Below are positions 49,525 through 60,111 of a stretch of 64,000 nucleotides of DNA, piece after piece (position 1 is the first letter of the stretch; the number at the start of each line of letters is the position of its first letter). The notes under the pieces are model-generated. The model worked only from the letters and a program-made list of their open reading frames with translations. It was not told where the DNA came from and made no database searches. A program made the translations under genes and the position numbers. The stretch comes from Cycas panzhihuaensis (taxonomy: Eukaryota > Cycadophyta): positions 56,799,741-56,863,740 of the forward strand of contig CM041465.1 in NCBI GenBank assembly GCA_023213395.1, given 5' to 3'.

Positions 49525-51116
49525 TCGGTTGGTAAGATTGGTACTAATGTATAGGTTAAGGAATGCCCCCAACCTAATACAGAGTTATTACTCAGGTATA
49601 GGGGAAAGATATATACAGAGGTGGGTATTCATATCTTGAAACCCCATATAAAATAGGTGGATAGGATGTACCACCTTATGTAACAACTCCCTCAAAAATC
49701 AATGCATAAGGTGGGATAAATAAATGGCTAGGTTGGGCTTGGTAAGTTTAGGTAGGCGACACTTAATAGATAGGGATAGGTTGAGGCATTATAGGTTAAT
49801 AGGATGGAGTGAGGTAAGATGAAGGATGAGGTAAGACATTCTACCATATGGGCCTCTAATCAAACGGAAAACACTATATGGGTGAAGCAGGTCTATGTTA
49901 TAAATAAACAAAGGATAAGGTCCACCTTACCCTTACTAATAAGTAATATAGCCAAGTAGGATAAAGAAAGACTAGTTAGGCTAGGAAATTGGTTAGACAT
50001 GCTAGAAATGATAAGGAGGAGGTCAAGGGACCTTGATAGGTCCTATAAAGCGAGGGTATGGTGAGACTCTGGTATTAAGGAAGGGGTCCAAGCTATAATT
50101 GGTTAGGGGATAAAGGCATGAAGGTTGCTTGCTAGAAGAGTAAGTAGAGGGATAGATGGCATAGGCTAGGAAATTGCCTAAGTAGGCTAAGAATTTTCCT
50201 TGAATGAAGGACCCATAGATTGTTTAATCATCAACTAAGGTTAAGTAAGTGAGGGATGCTTAGATAATTGTTTAAGAAGCAACCTAGGGCTAGATAAAGG
50301 AGGGTATAACTAGAATAGATGAAGCAAAGGTAGAAGCACCAAAGAATAAGTAGTGGGCCTACATCCCTCAAATTAGACCCTTAAGATGATAATTATATAC
50401 AAGGAGGTATTTTTAATCTACAATAGGTCAAAAACTTGCTTGTATACTTAATCTTAATTAAAAGAGAAGGCCTAAGTTGATGACTCAAAGATTTGTGAGG
50501 GATCATAGGATTAGGAAACCTTGATGATGTGAGTAAAACACCCTACAGGGTTTTAATAGAAACCTTCTACTTCATAGACTTGGTATACTAGGTCAACACC
50601 TTCCTAATAAGGCTATTAGGAAGGGTAAGGCTCTATGCATTAGGGTCAATCCTAAGCATAGGCTCGATATGGATCTTGGGATTGATAAGGATCCTAAGTA
50701 ATTTAGGGATCTTAAGGTTAGTATGAAGGTTGATCCTCAAAGGGATCTTAGGACTACTTAGAGGGGAATTAACCTATCATTGGGTAATGGTCATTAGGAA
50801 AAGAATCAAGTAGATAAAATAGATCAGAATTAAATAAGGGAAGGCCTCAAAGGATGGAAGAGAATTGTCATATATGAGAGGCAAGGGTAAAAGAAAATGA
50901 ATAGGTAGTAAGGGTGATGTGCACCTAGGCTCCAACGCTAAGTAGAAGGCATGAGGGCTCCTTACAAAGGTAGATAATGAAGTAATTAGAGCCTTAACAT
51001 ACCTTAAAGATCTAAAACAAAGAAGAAGAAGAAGAAGAATGAGAAAGAACATCATAATGTAAGGCTAGCCCCCTACTGGCGAGTCACCAGTATGGTCACC
51101 AGTTAATACGTCAAGT
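49525..51116. other. Decayed gypsy-type sequence, no gene
   Basis: Probably the 5' part of the minus-strand gypsy element. Heavily decayed, with local repeats such as GATCTTAGG and GATCCT (50.6-50.77 kb) and a GTCACCAGT pair at 51087-51107. No domain supported. Confidence 0.4.
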
Positions 51117-51128
51117 AGGGGGAGAAGA
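51117..51128 (+). promoter_or_regulatory. Polypurine tract of repeat D
   Basis: AGGGGGAGAAGA immediately before TGTATAGATC, equivalent to 4902-4913. Confidence 0.55.
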
Positions 51129-51199
51129 TGTATAGATCACAACCTTGAAATGGGCCTAAAGGATGAGGGGGACTTGAGTAGGAAAGGGCATAAACATAT

Positions 51200-51219
51200 C
51201 CCCCCCCCCCCCCCCCCCC
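51200..51219. repeat. Poly-C run (20 bases)
   Basis: Uninterrupted C run in repeat D. The matching site in repeat B (~4985) has only four C. The G-rich strand may form unusual DNA structure and is prone to sequencing error. Confidence 0.9.
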
Positions 51220-53511
51220 ACAAGGACACTCATCTCTTGTATTCAAATGTGAGGATGTTTGATACTGTGTTTGGCTAACTAGGCTAAAGGCAATGTATAT
51301 GTGACATGCTAAAAAAGGTGATAACAAGAGGAAAACCAATGTTAACTATAACTAACTAACAAATAAAAAAGAAAGTGCAATGTAAGCATGTAGATGAGAT
51401 AAACATGCATCAATCGAGGAATAAGAGCTAAAAACTAACTAATAATAGCTTGAAATAAAATTAATCAAATTATAACTAGTATCCTTAGAAGGAGTTTTCA
51501 ACATATAGAAAGCCCTCATGATATGAGAGGGTTAATTAAGCATGAATGGACATAACTTCTACATTACTATGTGTCTATACTATGCAATTAACCCCCAAAG
51601 CTAATTGGCTTATCCTAACCTAGACCTAACAATAAAGAACTCAATCTACAAAACAAGAAAATGACTACCCAAAGTAAGAGGTCTAAAGGAATCAAGACCA
51701 TAGGATAGATCTACTTATGGGTAATTAGTGGAGAGTCATGAATATTAGTGATGGCTCTTATATAAGTGTGAGAATGGCTTAGCAGTATGTGTATCTGATT
51801 CTAATAAACCTCAACCTTTATGAAGGTGAAAAGGATAGAGGCCACTACTCTCAATAGGAGGGATGAAGTTCACTTGACTATCCATACCCTATGAATTAGC
51901 ATGTGACAAGGATAGGTATCTTTTTAACAACCTATTTAGAACACAGATCAAAGACTCAACACATAAAGGCACAAGATAACCTCTCTTATTTGGTAATGAC
52001 ACCCCAGTAAAAAGAAAATTGTTCCATCTATTTAGTGGAAAGAAAGACCATATATCTTAAAAGAGACTAAAGAAGCAAATAAGTCATATATCTAATGTAA
52101 CTAATATATAGTTTTGATTATATGGAAATAGCAACATAACTTAGCTATTTAAAATAAGATGTCACCCTACAGATTCAAGGACTCGCAACAAGGATGAACC
52201 TCTTCTTTGTTGGGCCTTTGAGAAAGCACATACTAAAAGCAAAGATGCAAATATAATATGCAAGACAAAAAAAAGAAATCTTTTTAACCCTTCTTCTTCT
52301 TATTCTTTTCTCTTTTCTTTTCATGATGAAACCCTATGAGCAACGGAGAAGAAGAGTAATAAGCAATACTCCAAGCACATAAGCAAACCCACTTTCTTTA
52401 ATGTTCTTCTTTTCAAAGCAAGAGTAGGAGGTCAAAATGATGATTTATGAGTTTTTTTATTTTTGTAAATAAAGCTACAAAGATGGGGTTTATGAAGAGT
52501 ACCTAGTGGGACATGCCAAATTACCAATTTTAACCCTTTCCAAAGTAGAATTTTAGCTCTCCAAATCATTGATAAGACTTAACACAAGTTAGGCTAACAT
52601 ACTATATGGGTAACAAATTTTCTAGGAAAAATCTAGCAACATTTCTACTTGCCAAATTAGATTATGATAAAATAAATTTATCTAAAAACTAAAAATGCTC
52701 AAAAATATGATTAAACAAACTTTGATACTAACCTTTTGTGTAGCCTTTTTAGTGGAATTTTGACAACATAATGATTATACAACAGGTATTGAACTTTGGT
52801 GAGAAAGAGGATGGAAAGAGGGAGGGGGAAAGAGGATCTCCAAGCCACCTTGCATGCTCTAAAACCTACAATAAAACTTGTAGAGGTCTGCAACTTGTAC
52901 CAGTCAATGACATGCAAGACTACTATAACAAAAGACAAATGGAAAATCTACAAAATAAGCAAAGTAAACTAAACATTCAAAGTAATTAAAAGCAAGTGTG
53001 AAATGGGCCTTAGAAATAACAAAGTTATCCAATTATTTTGGATCCCAAATAAGCAATATTAGCCCCTCGTTCAACTATAAGACACCAACAAATAGAGGAG
53101 GTAAAACATGCAAAAGAAATAGAACCAAAACAACACGACAAACAAGCATAGACAAAGGAAATTCAATGGTATAAAGAGAAACAAATAAAATCTCAAAAAA
53201 AAAGATGAAAATGCTAGATTTATGGGAGGATTGCCTCATTTCAAGAGATGAAAGGATGTCAATGACTATCTACTCCAGCCAATGAATGCCCAACAACATC
53301 CAGTGATACAACTTAAACTTAAGAGTGGAAGCCAATGAGGAAGATTAGATTAACTTAAGCAACCTGGTGAAAATCTAGCAACCTAATGATAACTCAATCA
53401 ACTCACAATATGATCTCCCATTTTCAATGAAAATAGGGAGGTATAGATAAACATAGGTGAAGGGTTAGGCCTATGGTTTCAAGCCCATAGATTTAAGAGA
53501 AATGGTGGGCT

Positions 53512-53539
53512 AAAACCATGGGTAAAAGCCCATGGTTTT
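53512..53539 (+). other. Hairpin in repeat D
   Basis: AAAACCATGGG (53512-53522) and CCCATGGTTTT (53529-53539) pair perfectly over 11 positions around a TAAAAG loop. Counterparts are at 7254-7292 and 3018-3042. Confidence 0.8.
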
Positions 53540-53725
53540 GATGAGAAATGATAAATTTAGGTAATTAATGGCCTATGGTTTTTATGAAGCTATAAAGAGG
53601 CCCTGCATCTTAATGCCATAAATGCATAGCCAAACATAGGCCTAAAAAAAAATTATAAGTGAAAAGTCATATTGCAAATTTGGTATAATATCGTGAAGAA
53701 TCTTCATAGTACTGTGAAGCTTTAG

Positions 53726-53752
53726 TTTTTTTTTTTTTTTTTTTTTTTTTTT
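53726..53752. repeat. Poly-T run (27 bases)
   Basis: Homopolymer in repeat D; repeat B has a shorter T run at the same place (~7510-7517). Confidence 0.9.
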
Positions 53753-54203
53753 ATATAGTTTTATACCAAATCAGTAAAAAAAATAAAAAACATAATGCAA
53801 TATGATGAAAAATAGGGTGGGACAAGCAACAATCATAGTAGGATAAGAGGAAAAGGATTGAAACAAATCAAATTAGACAAAAAAAAGACCAAAAGAGAAG
53901 GTTGAGCTAAGGAAAGACATAAATAGAGCAACAAATTGACAAAACATGTGTTATAGAGGTACTAAAGGGTTATTTTTAACCCATTAAGCTCAAATGAACA
54001 ATAATAAAGCCATTAACCATGATTGAAATCATCATCAATAAAGCACAAACAAATCCATCTAATATGTCAATGGGTAAATGAGAGTATATGTTTATAAAAC
54101 AATTACTCTAAGCTATACTAAGCTAAACTAAGAAAGGAACAAGCATATACATTCACTTACTTATTGGCATGATGTCCATGAAGCTCCTAGATTACATAAA
54201 ACA

Positions 54204-55330
54204 TCACCCACATGAAGTACCTATATTTGAGAGTACGTATTCTCAAGACCTAGGGGACCATATTTATACCTTCACCATGGCATGTATCAACTATTGTCCT
54301 TATGACCATAGTTTAATGAAATTATTCCCTTAGTCTCTTTAGGGTGATGCCATAAGGTGGTTCTATTGTCTACCTAGTTGTTCCATCCAATGCTTCTAGT
54401 AATTAGTGGACACTTTTATAAACTACTTTGACATATCATATCCCTTTAAGAGTGGGGCTAAGACCCTTCTCTACCTAAAGCAAGGTTAAGATGAGTTAAA
54501 CTATAATTTTTTATCACTTCCATGACCTACTTCACCTGCCTAAGGCCATAATGCCTAAAGACTTAAAGTGGGATATCTTTATGAATGCCCTTTGTCCTAA
54601 GTTACATGCAAAAGTGCTCAAAATAAGTGTAACTACATGTGATTCTATAATCACCAACTGCCTTACTTTAAATTCCATCAAGATCCAAGTAGGCCTTAAA
54701 AAGCTAAATAAGCCAAAACCACAATGTGAGGTACCCCAAGTGTTGTGGGATTGTAGGCCTCAACCATAGGCATCTAGGACTCCTATTATGACTCTTGGTA
54801 AGATAATGGATTCACTCACCTTAATTATTTGCTTATTCAAGTAAGTACTAAGAGATCAAAAACTATAATTGGTACAAAGCTAATAAGAACTTATTATTCC
54901 CCCGTAAGGGCCTAAACAAGTTCATTAGGCGATGTAGACTCACCCTACTACTAAAAGTAATGAACTAATCCCTCCTTTTGAAAAGGATTATTAAGCCCCT
55001 TATGAGAAAAGGTGGTTCTAAGTGCACCACCATTATACACATGATGATGTCCATTACTGGACCTAACATCTTGAGTTGGCACTGCCTAAGGACCCTATAA
55101 TTAAACTAACATATAAGCCGAACCTTGACCAATTGGTTCATAAGGATCCATTCCCTAGTCATGAAGCCCAAAGCTCATAAGGTTAGCAACCAACCCAATA
55201 AAGAAGGGAAAGACCCTAGCCTTAAAGAAGGCCATCATCCACATCTCCACAAATTTAACTTAAGGAGAATACTCAGACCAAACCAAAGATCCATGTTCCT
55301 ATGGACTAAGAGCCTTTAGAAGTATCCTAC
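54204..55330 (+). pseudogene. Gypsy Gag relic (plus)
   Basis: Plus-strand counterpart of the Gag at 45.2-46.3 kb. Blocks in order: a degraded segment near 54260-54330 equivalent to CIDYWSYDYILMKL; GDAIRWFYCLPS; VDTFINYFDISYPFKSGAKT (frames mixed); from 54551 DLKWDIFMNALCPKLHAKVL and ISVTTCDSIITNCLTL; and at 55125-55319 a tail with NKEGKDPSLKEGH. It is the structural protein of the element. Numerous stops. It abuts repeat D, with little or no leader remaining. Confidence 0.8.
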
Positions 55331-55790
55331 TAATATAACACCAAAGGTAACAGAGACATCTAGATGCTTAAGACAACTCAAGTATTTGCTATAACCTGAG
55401 CTTAGGCAATTAAAGAGACTGAAGGAGCCTCTTCCCTAGAAACCTATTAAACCCAACCAACTAAGATCCCTCTCCTTTCTAAGACTATTCCTATCCATCT
55501 AAGACACTATGATTTAAAGAGTGCCCTTCCCTAACCTACAAGCAAAGGGAAGAATTTCTCAATTATAAAGGATCTCTAGATCAATATCAGTAGGTATGTT
55601 TATGATGGACATCCTACGAAGCTACCTATACTAATACAACTATCTTTTAGAAGCCTTAGGCCAAAAGGAAGTTCCCATTCACTCTTTCCATGTGAAACTC
55701 ATGTGTAGACCCCTCGTCATATTTGATTCAGAGGATCTTCCTTCTCTGAAGAAAAGGAAGTGCCATTAGAAATCCCCCTTCACCATTACC
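55331..55790 (+). mobile_element. Gypsy gag-protease linker (plus)
   Basis: Decayed linker. GATGGACATCCTACG near 55605 is the reverse-complement counterpart of the CCATCATGG block at 23.28 and 44.93 kb. Confidence 0.5.
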
Positions 55791-56140
55791 ACAGAAACCC
55801 TTGAGTTTGTTCTGAAAGGAACCATGGTTGATAATAGGTCTTCTATTAATGTAATACCTTCTCAAATGCTCATGGAGGTGGGCATCAAGGCCTCAAACCT
55901 ATTCTTTGGAATTATTAAGGATATGATGGGAATGAGAAATCCCCATTAGGGATGGTTAAAATTCCCCTCACTCTAAAAGACAAAATTATACTCATAGAGA
56001 TAATAGTCATGGATATGAATATTGACTATAATCTTCTTTTGGGTCACGCTTGGTTAGACCACATTGGGGTAGTCTACTCCTTCTTATAGTGTCAACTCAA
56101 ATTCTCATATAATAGTTAAGTGTACATTGTGACATGCAAA
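55791..56140 (+). pseudogene. Gypsy aspartic protease relic (copy 3)
   Basis: The plus strand reads TMVDNRSSINVIPSQML at the active site (Gly replaced by Arg) and, after a frameshift, MDMNIDYNLLLGHAWLDH, the closing strand of gypsy proteases. The Gly-to-Arg change is a G-to-A transition of GGG/GGA. Non-functional. Confidence 0.78.
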
Positions 56141-56343
56141 GCCTCCTCTACTAGTTCCTCCCAACCAACTATTAGGGCAATCGTTAGTGATGAGGATGAA
56201 GAGATGACCTAATAGGATCCATATCTTAAGTCACTCTTCCAAGGTCTAAGTCCTTTATATGATTTAAATCTTTTATGCTTAGGATCTAACATGGTTTGTT
56301 TTGCTCTTAATGGTGTGGGTACCTATGGATATAGATGTCAAAC
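56141..56343 (+). mobile_element. Gypsy post-protease remnant
   Basis: A short decayed stretch between the protease and the nested LTR element. Reading may continue as SNMVCFALNGVG but no domain is certain. Confidence 0.4.
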
Positions 56344-56510
56344 TAATATATATAGTACATATCACTACTTGGTTGTCTAATCACACTCTAAGGGCCACTT
56401 AATTAATTGATAATTAATTATATAAAGAAGTATGCATATTATAACCCCCTAATACATATTAAAGGAGTAATCATAATAATTTAATATTCATAGGTTAACA
56501 TTACCTTACA
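56344..56510 (-). repeat. Truncated 3' LTR of the 2.5 kb element
   Basis: Ends ACATTACCTTACA and is followed by TTCTCTACTTAATG (purine tract on the minus strand). The outer part of the LTR and the microsatellite seen in the partner are missing. Confidence 0.65.
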
Positions 56511-58542
56511 TTCTCTACTTAATGTTTGATCCACACTATATAACTACCTCAATTACGATGCCAAGTCTATATAAAAGCCAAACATTTTTCATAGCACATG
56601 AGAAACTAGCCACTATACCTACTAATTCTCTAGAATGGCCTTCCCATACATGTTTCACCATATTTACCTACCAACTAACCTTCACTTACTCCTATTTGCA
56701 TATTTCTAGCTCTTCTAGTTGAGCCCATGTATTTAGGAGAAATTTTGAGCTAAAAATCCTAAGCCCCATCTACTACATCATGGAACAAACATGTAAAAAT
56801 AATTACTTGAGTATAAACATGTAATAAAACACCTCTTTTTTAAACCATGGGCTTCATCTTAACACTTTGCTAAGTTAAATTCTAAAGTTTACATGATTAA
56901 AATTACCTTGAAATTTTCTCAAATCATATCATATGACTACTTATTAGAAATCCCTATGAGCAACTTCATAATGCAACTAATGACACTCAATTCTGTTATC
57001 GCATGAGAGAGATCTAGCCATTTTACTAAGTATAGGTCCTTAAAAAATTTAAAAAAAAAGTGAAAATTAGGCATATAGCCCCTTTTAATTTGGCTTCCAA
57101 TTTTCCATTCAACCTCCTACAAGAGCTAATTGTATTTTAAAACACATTAAAAATATTTTAATATCACTTTATAATGTTAAAAAAAAAAACAAATCTTCAT
57201 TCTTGTATCATCTCATGGCATGCGTGTGACCTTGAAGAGATAAAATCAATGCCTAATCATCATTTCTTCACTAATTTCACTTTTATAAGCTTTAAACAAG
57301 TAAATTTCAATGTTGTGCACATAACGACAGCCCTAGATTTAGTTGAAAATGTCTCAAAGAGAAGAAAAATATAGTTAAAATTGCCCAACTTTTGCCAAAT
57401 TTACTCAACATTATAACAAAGCCACCCAATCTCTATTTTATACTTTAATTCACTTTTGTAGGCTACCAACACAGTGATTTATCATCTCCAATCATTTTTA
57501 GATCTAAACACAAGCAAAACATAGGAAAAAAATGGTTTCATCTATCATCATAACCATATAAACCCTCACTACTTCATTGGCATTATACCACAACTCTAAC
57601 AACAACTTACAACCTCTATTTATGCTTCGAATCTCTGAGTTTTCTATCATAAGCCCCATCTATCTCTATTCCAAATTATAAATAAGAGAGTGCATAATAG
57701 TTTACACAAGATCTATCTAGCCACGTAGCTTCTCTGCATCAAGTGACAATAACATACAAAAATACCTATCATTTAATAAATGATTGTGGTAAATACCATC
57801 TATAATAGCTTGTTATAAAAGTCCCAATCACCTTAATATTGCAATCTCAACCTCTTATTGATAGGGTGATGCACCAATAAACCTTAACAAACCTAATCTT
57901 CTCATTACACTCTCATAGTTAGTTAACAAAATTTCACAAAATATTGGTTCTCTTAATCAACAAGCTCTTTATCTTATAGCCCTATTATGCTAGTATTCTC
58001 AACATGAGCTAATGAATCATCTACTACTCTCAACATGTTGCAAAACCCTCATCCATCATGGGCTAATCATGATATAGGGAAAAATCGTGACCTTATCACC
58101 ACATCACTAGCCTTATAATGTGATCAAACATGTATCAAAAGCTCCACTCTTGGATTCATATGTAACAACTACGTGCGTATTGGAAACATACAAATAACTA
58201 GTCAAAAAATTAATTTAAAATTTGGCAAACCTTTATGGGATTTAAGATAATTGAAACACCTATGCTCTCAACTTAATTTTCATGCACCAATACCAATATG
58301 CTCCAAGTGATCACACCAATATGCTTTAAGCTCATGACACCAATATGCTTCCACGTGCCTTATAAAACTATAGTTTGAAACCATCCACAACTTGCAATAG
58401 AACCTCACTTGATAAACAAATAGGCTACCCCCTTTATTGGTCATAAACAAGTATATTAAAATAAGTTCAAAATAAACTCTTGACAAGTGAACATACTCAT
58501 AGTCTTATAACCTAAAAATGGTCAAAACAAACCTGAACTAGG
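56511..58542 (-). other. Interior of the 2.5 kb LTR element, no gene
   Basis: AT-rich and pyrimidine-biased on the plus strand. No family motif in any frame; frames at 56522-56722, 57174-57374 and 58280-58486 are not supported. Confidence 0.5.
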
Positions 58543-58554
58543 GCTCTGATATAA
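58543..58554 (-). promoter_or_regulatory. Decayed primer-binding site
   Basis: The plus strand reads GCTCTGATATAA against the expected GCTCTGATACCA, two bases before the LTR start at 58557. Confidence 0.6.
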
Positions 58555-58556
58555 CT

Positions 58557-58656
58557 TGTTAGAAATAAATACCCAAACACAAGTCTAGAAATATACAATA
58601 CTATAAAATATAAGACATGTAAGTGAATAATAAATAAAAGAATATGTACAAATATA

Positions 58657-58714
<58 letters not shown>

Positions 58715-58871
58715 ATACATATCATCACTTCGTTATCCAATCATATTCTAGGAACTGCTTAGTCAACCAATGATTAATTATATAAAGAAGTGTGTGCACT
58801 ATGACTCCTTAGTGCACATGAAAGGGGTAATCACAACAATTTTAATATGAATAGGTTAACATTACCCAACA
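58557..58871 (-). repeat. 5' LTR of the 2.5 kb element
   Basis: 315 bp, TGTTAGAAATAAATACCC to ATTACCCAACA, containing the TA/AG microsatellite at 58659-58714. Confidence 0.75.
58659..58714. repeat. (TA)14-(AG)13 compound microsatellite
   Basis: TA array 58659-58686, then AG array 58688-58714, inside an LTR; absent from the partner LTR. Confidence 0.95.
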
Positions 58872-59150
58872 ATAAACCTTTCCCATAAACCAGTTAATTA
58901 AAGCCATGTTGGCTTAAGAGGATGATTTAGGAGTTGAACATGTCATTTACTTCGTCAATCATACTCTTGTAATAACTGAAATTAATTAGACCCCTATAGA
59001 AAAAAAGTGTCTTGCACTTATATTTACCACTAAAAAGTTAAGATGTTACCTTCTTGGCAACATGACAAATGTCATTGTGTAGTTAGACCCTCTTCACTAA
59101 TTGCTAATGAAGACTAACTTAATAGGGCAGGAAGGGAAATAGGTGATCCT
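58872..59150 (+). pseudogene. Gypsy RNase H relic
   Basis: The plus strand reads LGVEHVIYFVNHTLV, then EKKCLALIFTTKKLRCYLLG, the classic end of the gypsy RT/RNase H module (YxSRxLxxxExNYxxxEKxCLALxFAxxKLRxYLL). Preceding residues NQLIKAMLA also fit. The catalytic polymerase part, which should lie before this, is absent: the gypsy protease ends at 56.1 kb and only the nested element lies between. Confidence 0.75.
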
Positions 59151-59400
59151 CTTATAAGAGCATGACCTATAAATGGACAATTAAAAGTCCAAGAAAGGGA
59201 TGGTCATGGCTAAGCAATTGGGCCATACGCCTCTCCCTAACCTTACCAATACTCTTGTAGATGACTCTCTACTTAATGAATCCATTATGGCCCTTAAGCA
59301 AGATAAGTGACAATGCCCTATTGATGATGAATGATATGGTGATATCATTTATTATATAACTCAACAAGTGCATCTTAAAGGTGCGAGTGACAAGGTGAAA
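59151..59400 (+). mobile_element. Gypsy RNase H-integrase linker
   Basis: Decayed linker. It reads MAKQLGHTPLPN and VDDSLLNESIMALKQ with stops. No catalytic residues recognised. Confidence 0.5.
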
Positions 59401-59960
59401 TAATGTGTGAGGGATGAACCTCACCAACACTTCCTCATCTATGATGAATTATACAAAAAGGCATTTGAAGGAGCACTTATTAAATGCATCAATCCTAAAG
59501 AAACCTAAAGGATCCTTTATAGTTACCATAATGACATTTGTGGAGGGCACTTTAGTGGAAAATCCATAGCTCAAAGAATCTTATAGATAGGTTTCTTTTA
59601 GCCTACTCTATTTAAGAACACCCATGTCTATATCCAAAAGTATGAGAAGTGATAAGAGCATTCTAATATCATTCACTGACTATCAAAGGCATTGTATGCC
59701 ATTATCTCTCCCTAGCTTTTCTTATAATAGGGTTTGGACCTCTCTAAGGCTATCATATCCCTGTTATCTTTTTAAGACAACTTCATCTTGATTATAACTT
59801 AATATTTTATGAGTAGGCAGAGGCATTCCCTTTCTCTTTAACTATAGCTAAAGTTGTTGTTACTTTTAGATTCCAATACATTATTTGTCATTTTGGGGTC
59901 CTTGATCTCTTAATTTAAGATAATAGAAGCCTGTTATTTATCATTTTAGGGTGCCAGATG
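59401..59960 (+). pseudogene. Gypsy integrase relic, cut by the LINE
   Basis: The plus strand reads LYKKAFEGALIKCI, then HNDICGGHFSGKSIAQRIL and VYIQKYEK, the His-His-Cys-Cys zinc module of gypsy integrases with both expected Cys near the end changed (Tyr and stop). Further on EAFPFSLTIAKVVVTF and IICHFGVLDLLI followed by stop-DN match the core around the second catalytic Asp. The domain ends ~25 codons later at the LINE poly-A. The enzyme inserted element DNA into the genome. Non-functional. Confidence 0.78.
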
Positions 59961-59974
59961 TTTTTTTTTTTTTT
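59961..59974 (-). other. LINE poly-A tail
   Basis: 14 T on the plus strand, that is poly-A at the 3' end of the minus-strand LINE. It marks the integration point in the gypsy integrase. Confidence 0.85.
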
Positions 59975-60111
59975 GGTAAGATAAAATGAATTTAGAGTGG
60001 GTTTGAGCAGGATCCCACAACCTATTACATCAGGGATTACCATGAGAATATTTGACCGTGACATCCCCACGGTCTAGGCCAGAAAGCTATCTGCCGGGAC
60101 AAGCCCCACGA
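59975..60111 (-). other. LINE 3' UTR
   Basis: Non-coding sequence between the ORF2 stop and the poly-A tail. Confidence 0.7.

Larger units (their letters stand above)
51129..54203 (+). repeat. Long LTR-like repeat D (~3.07 kb)
   Basis: Same-orientation counterpart of repeat B. It starts TGTATAGATCACAACC and ends ATAAAACA. Gypsy gag on the plus strand begins almost immediately after it, consistent with a 5' LTR of that element, yet a polypurine tract precedes it as for a 3' LTR. It contains a 20-base C run (51200-51219), a 27-base T run (53726-53752) and an 11 bp perfect hairpin (53512-53539). The terminal 60 bp match repeats A, B and C. Confidence 0.6.
56344..58871 (-). mobile_element. Nested non-autonomous LTR element (2.5 kb)
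   Basis: A direct repeat joins ~56344-56510 to 58712-58871; shared blocks include TAATTATATAAAGAAGT and ATAGGTTAACATTACC. The right LTR (58557-58871) is complete (TGTTAG to CAACA) and has a primer-binding site on its left. The left LTR lacks its outer ~160 bases. The element reads right to left inside the plus-strand gypsy. The 2 kb interior has no coding frame. Confidence 0.72.
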
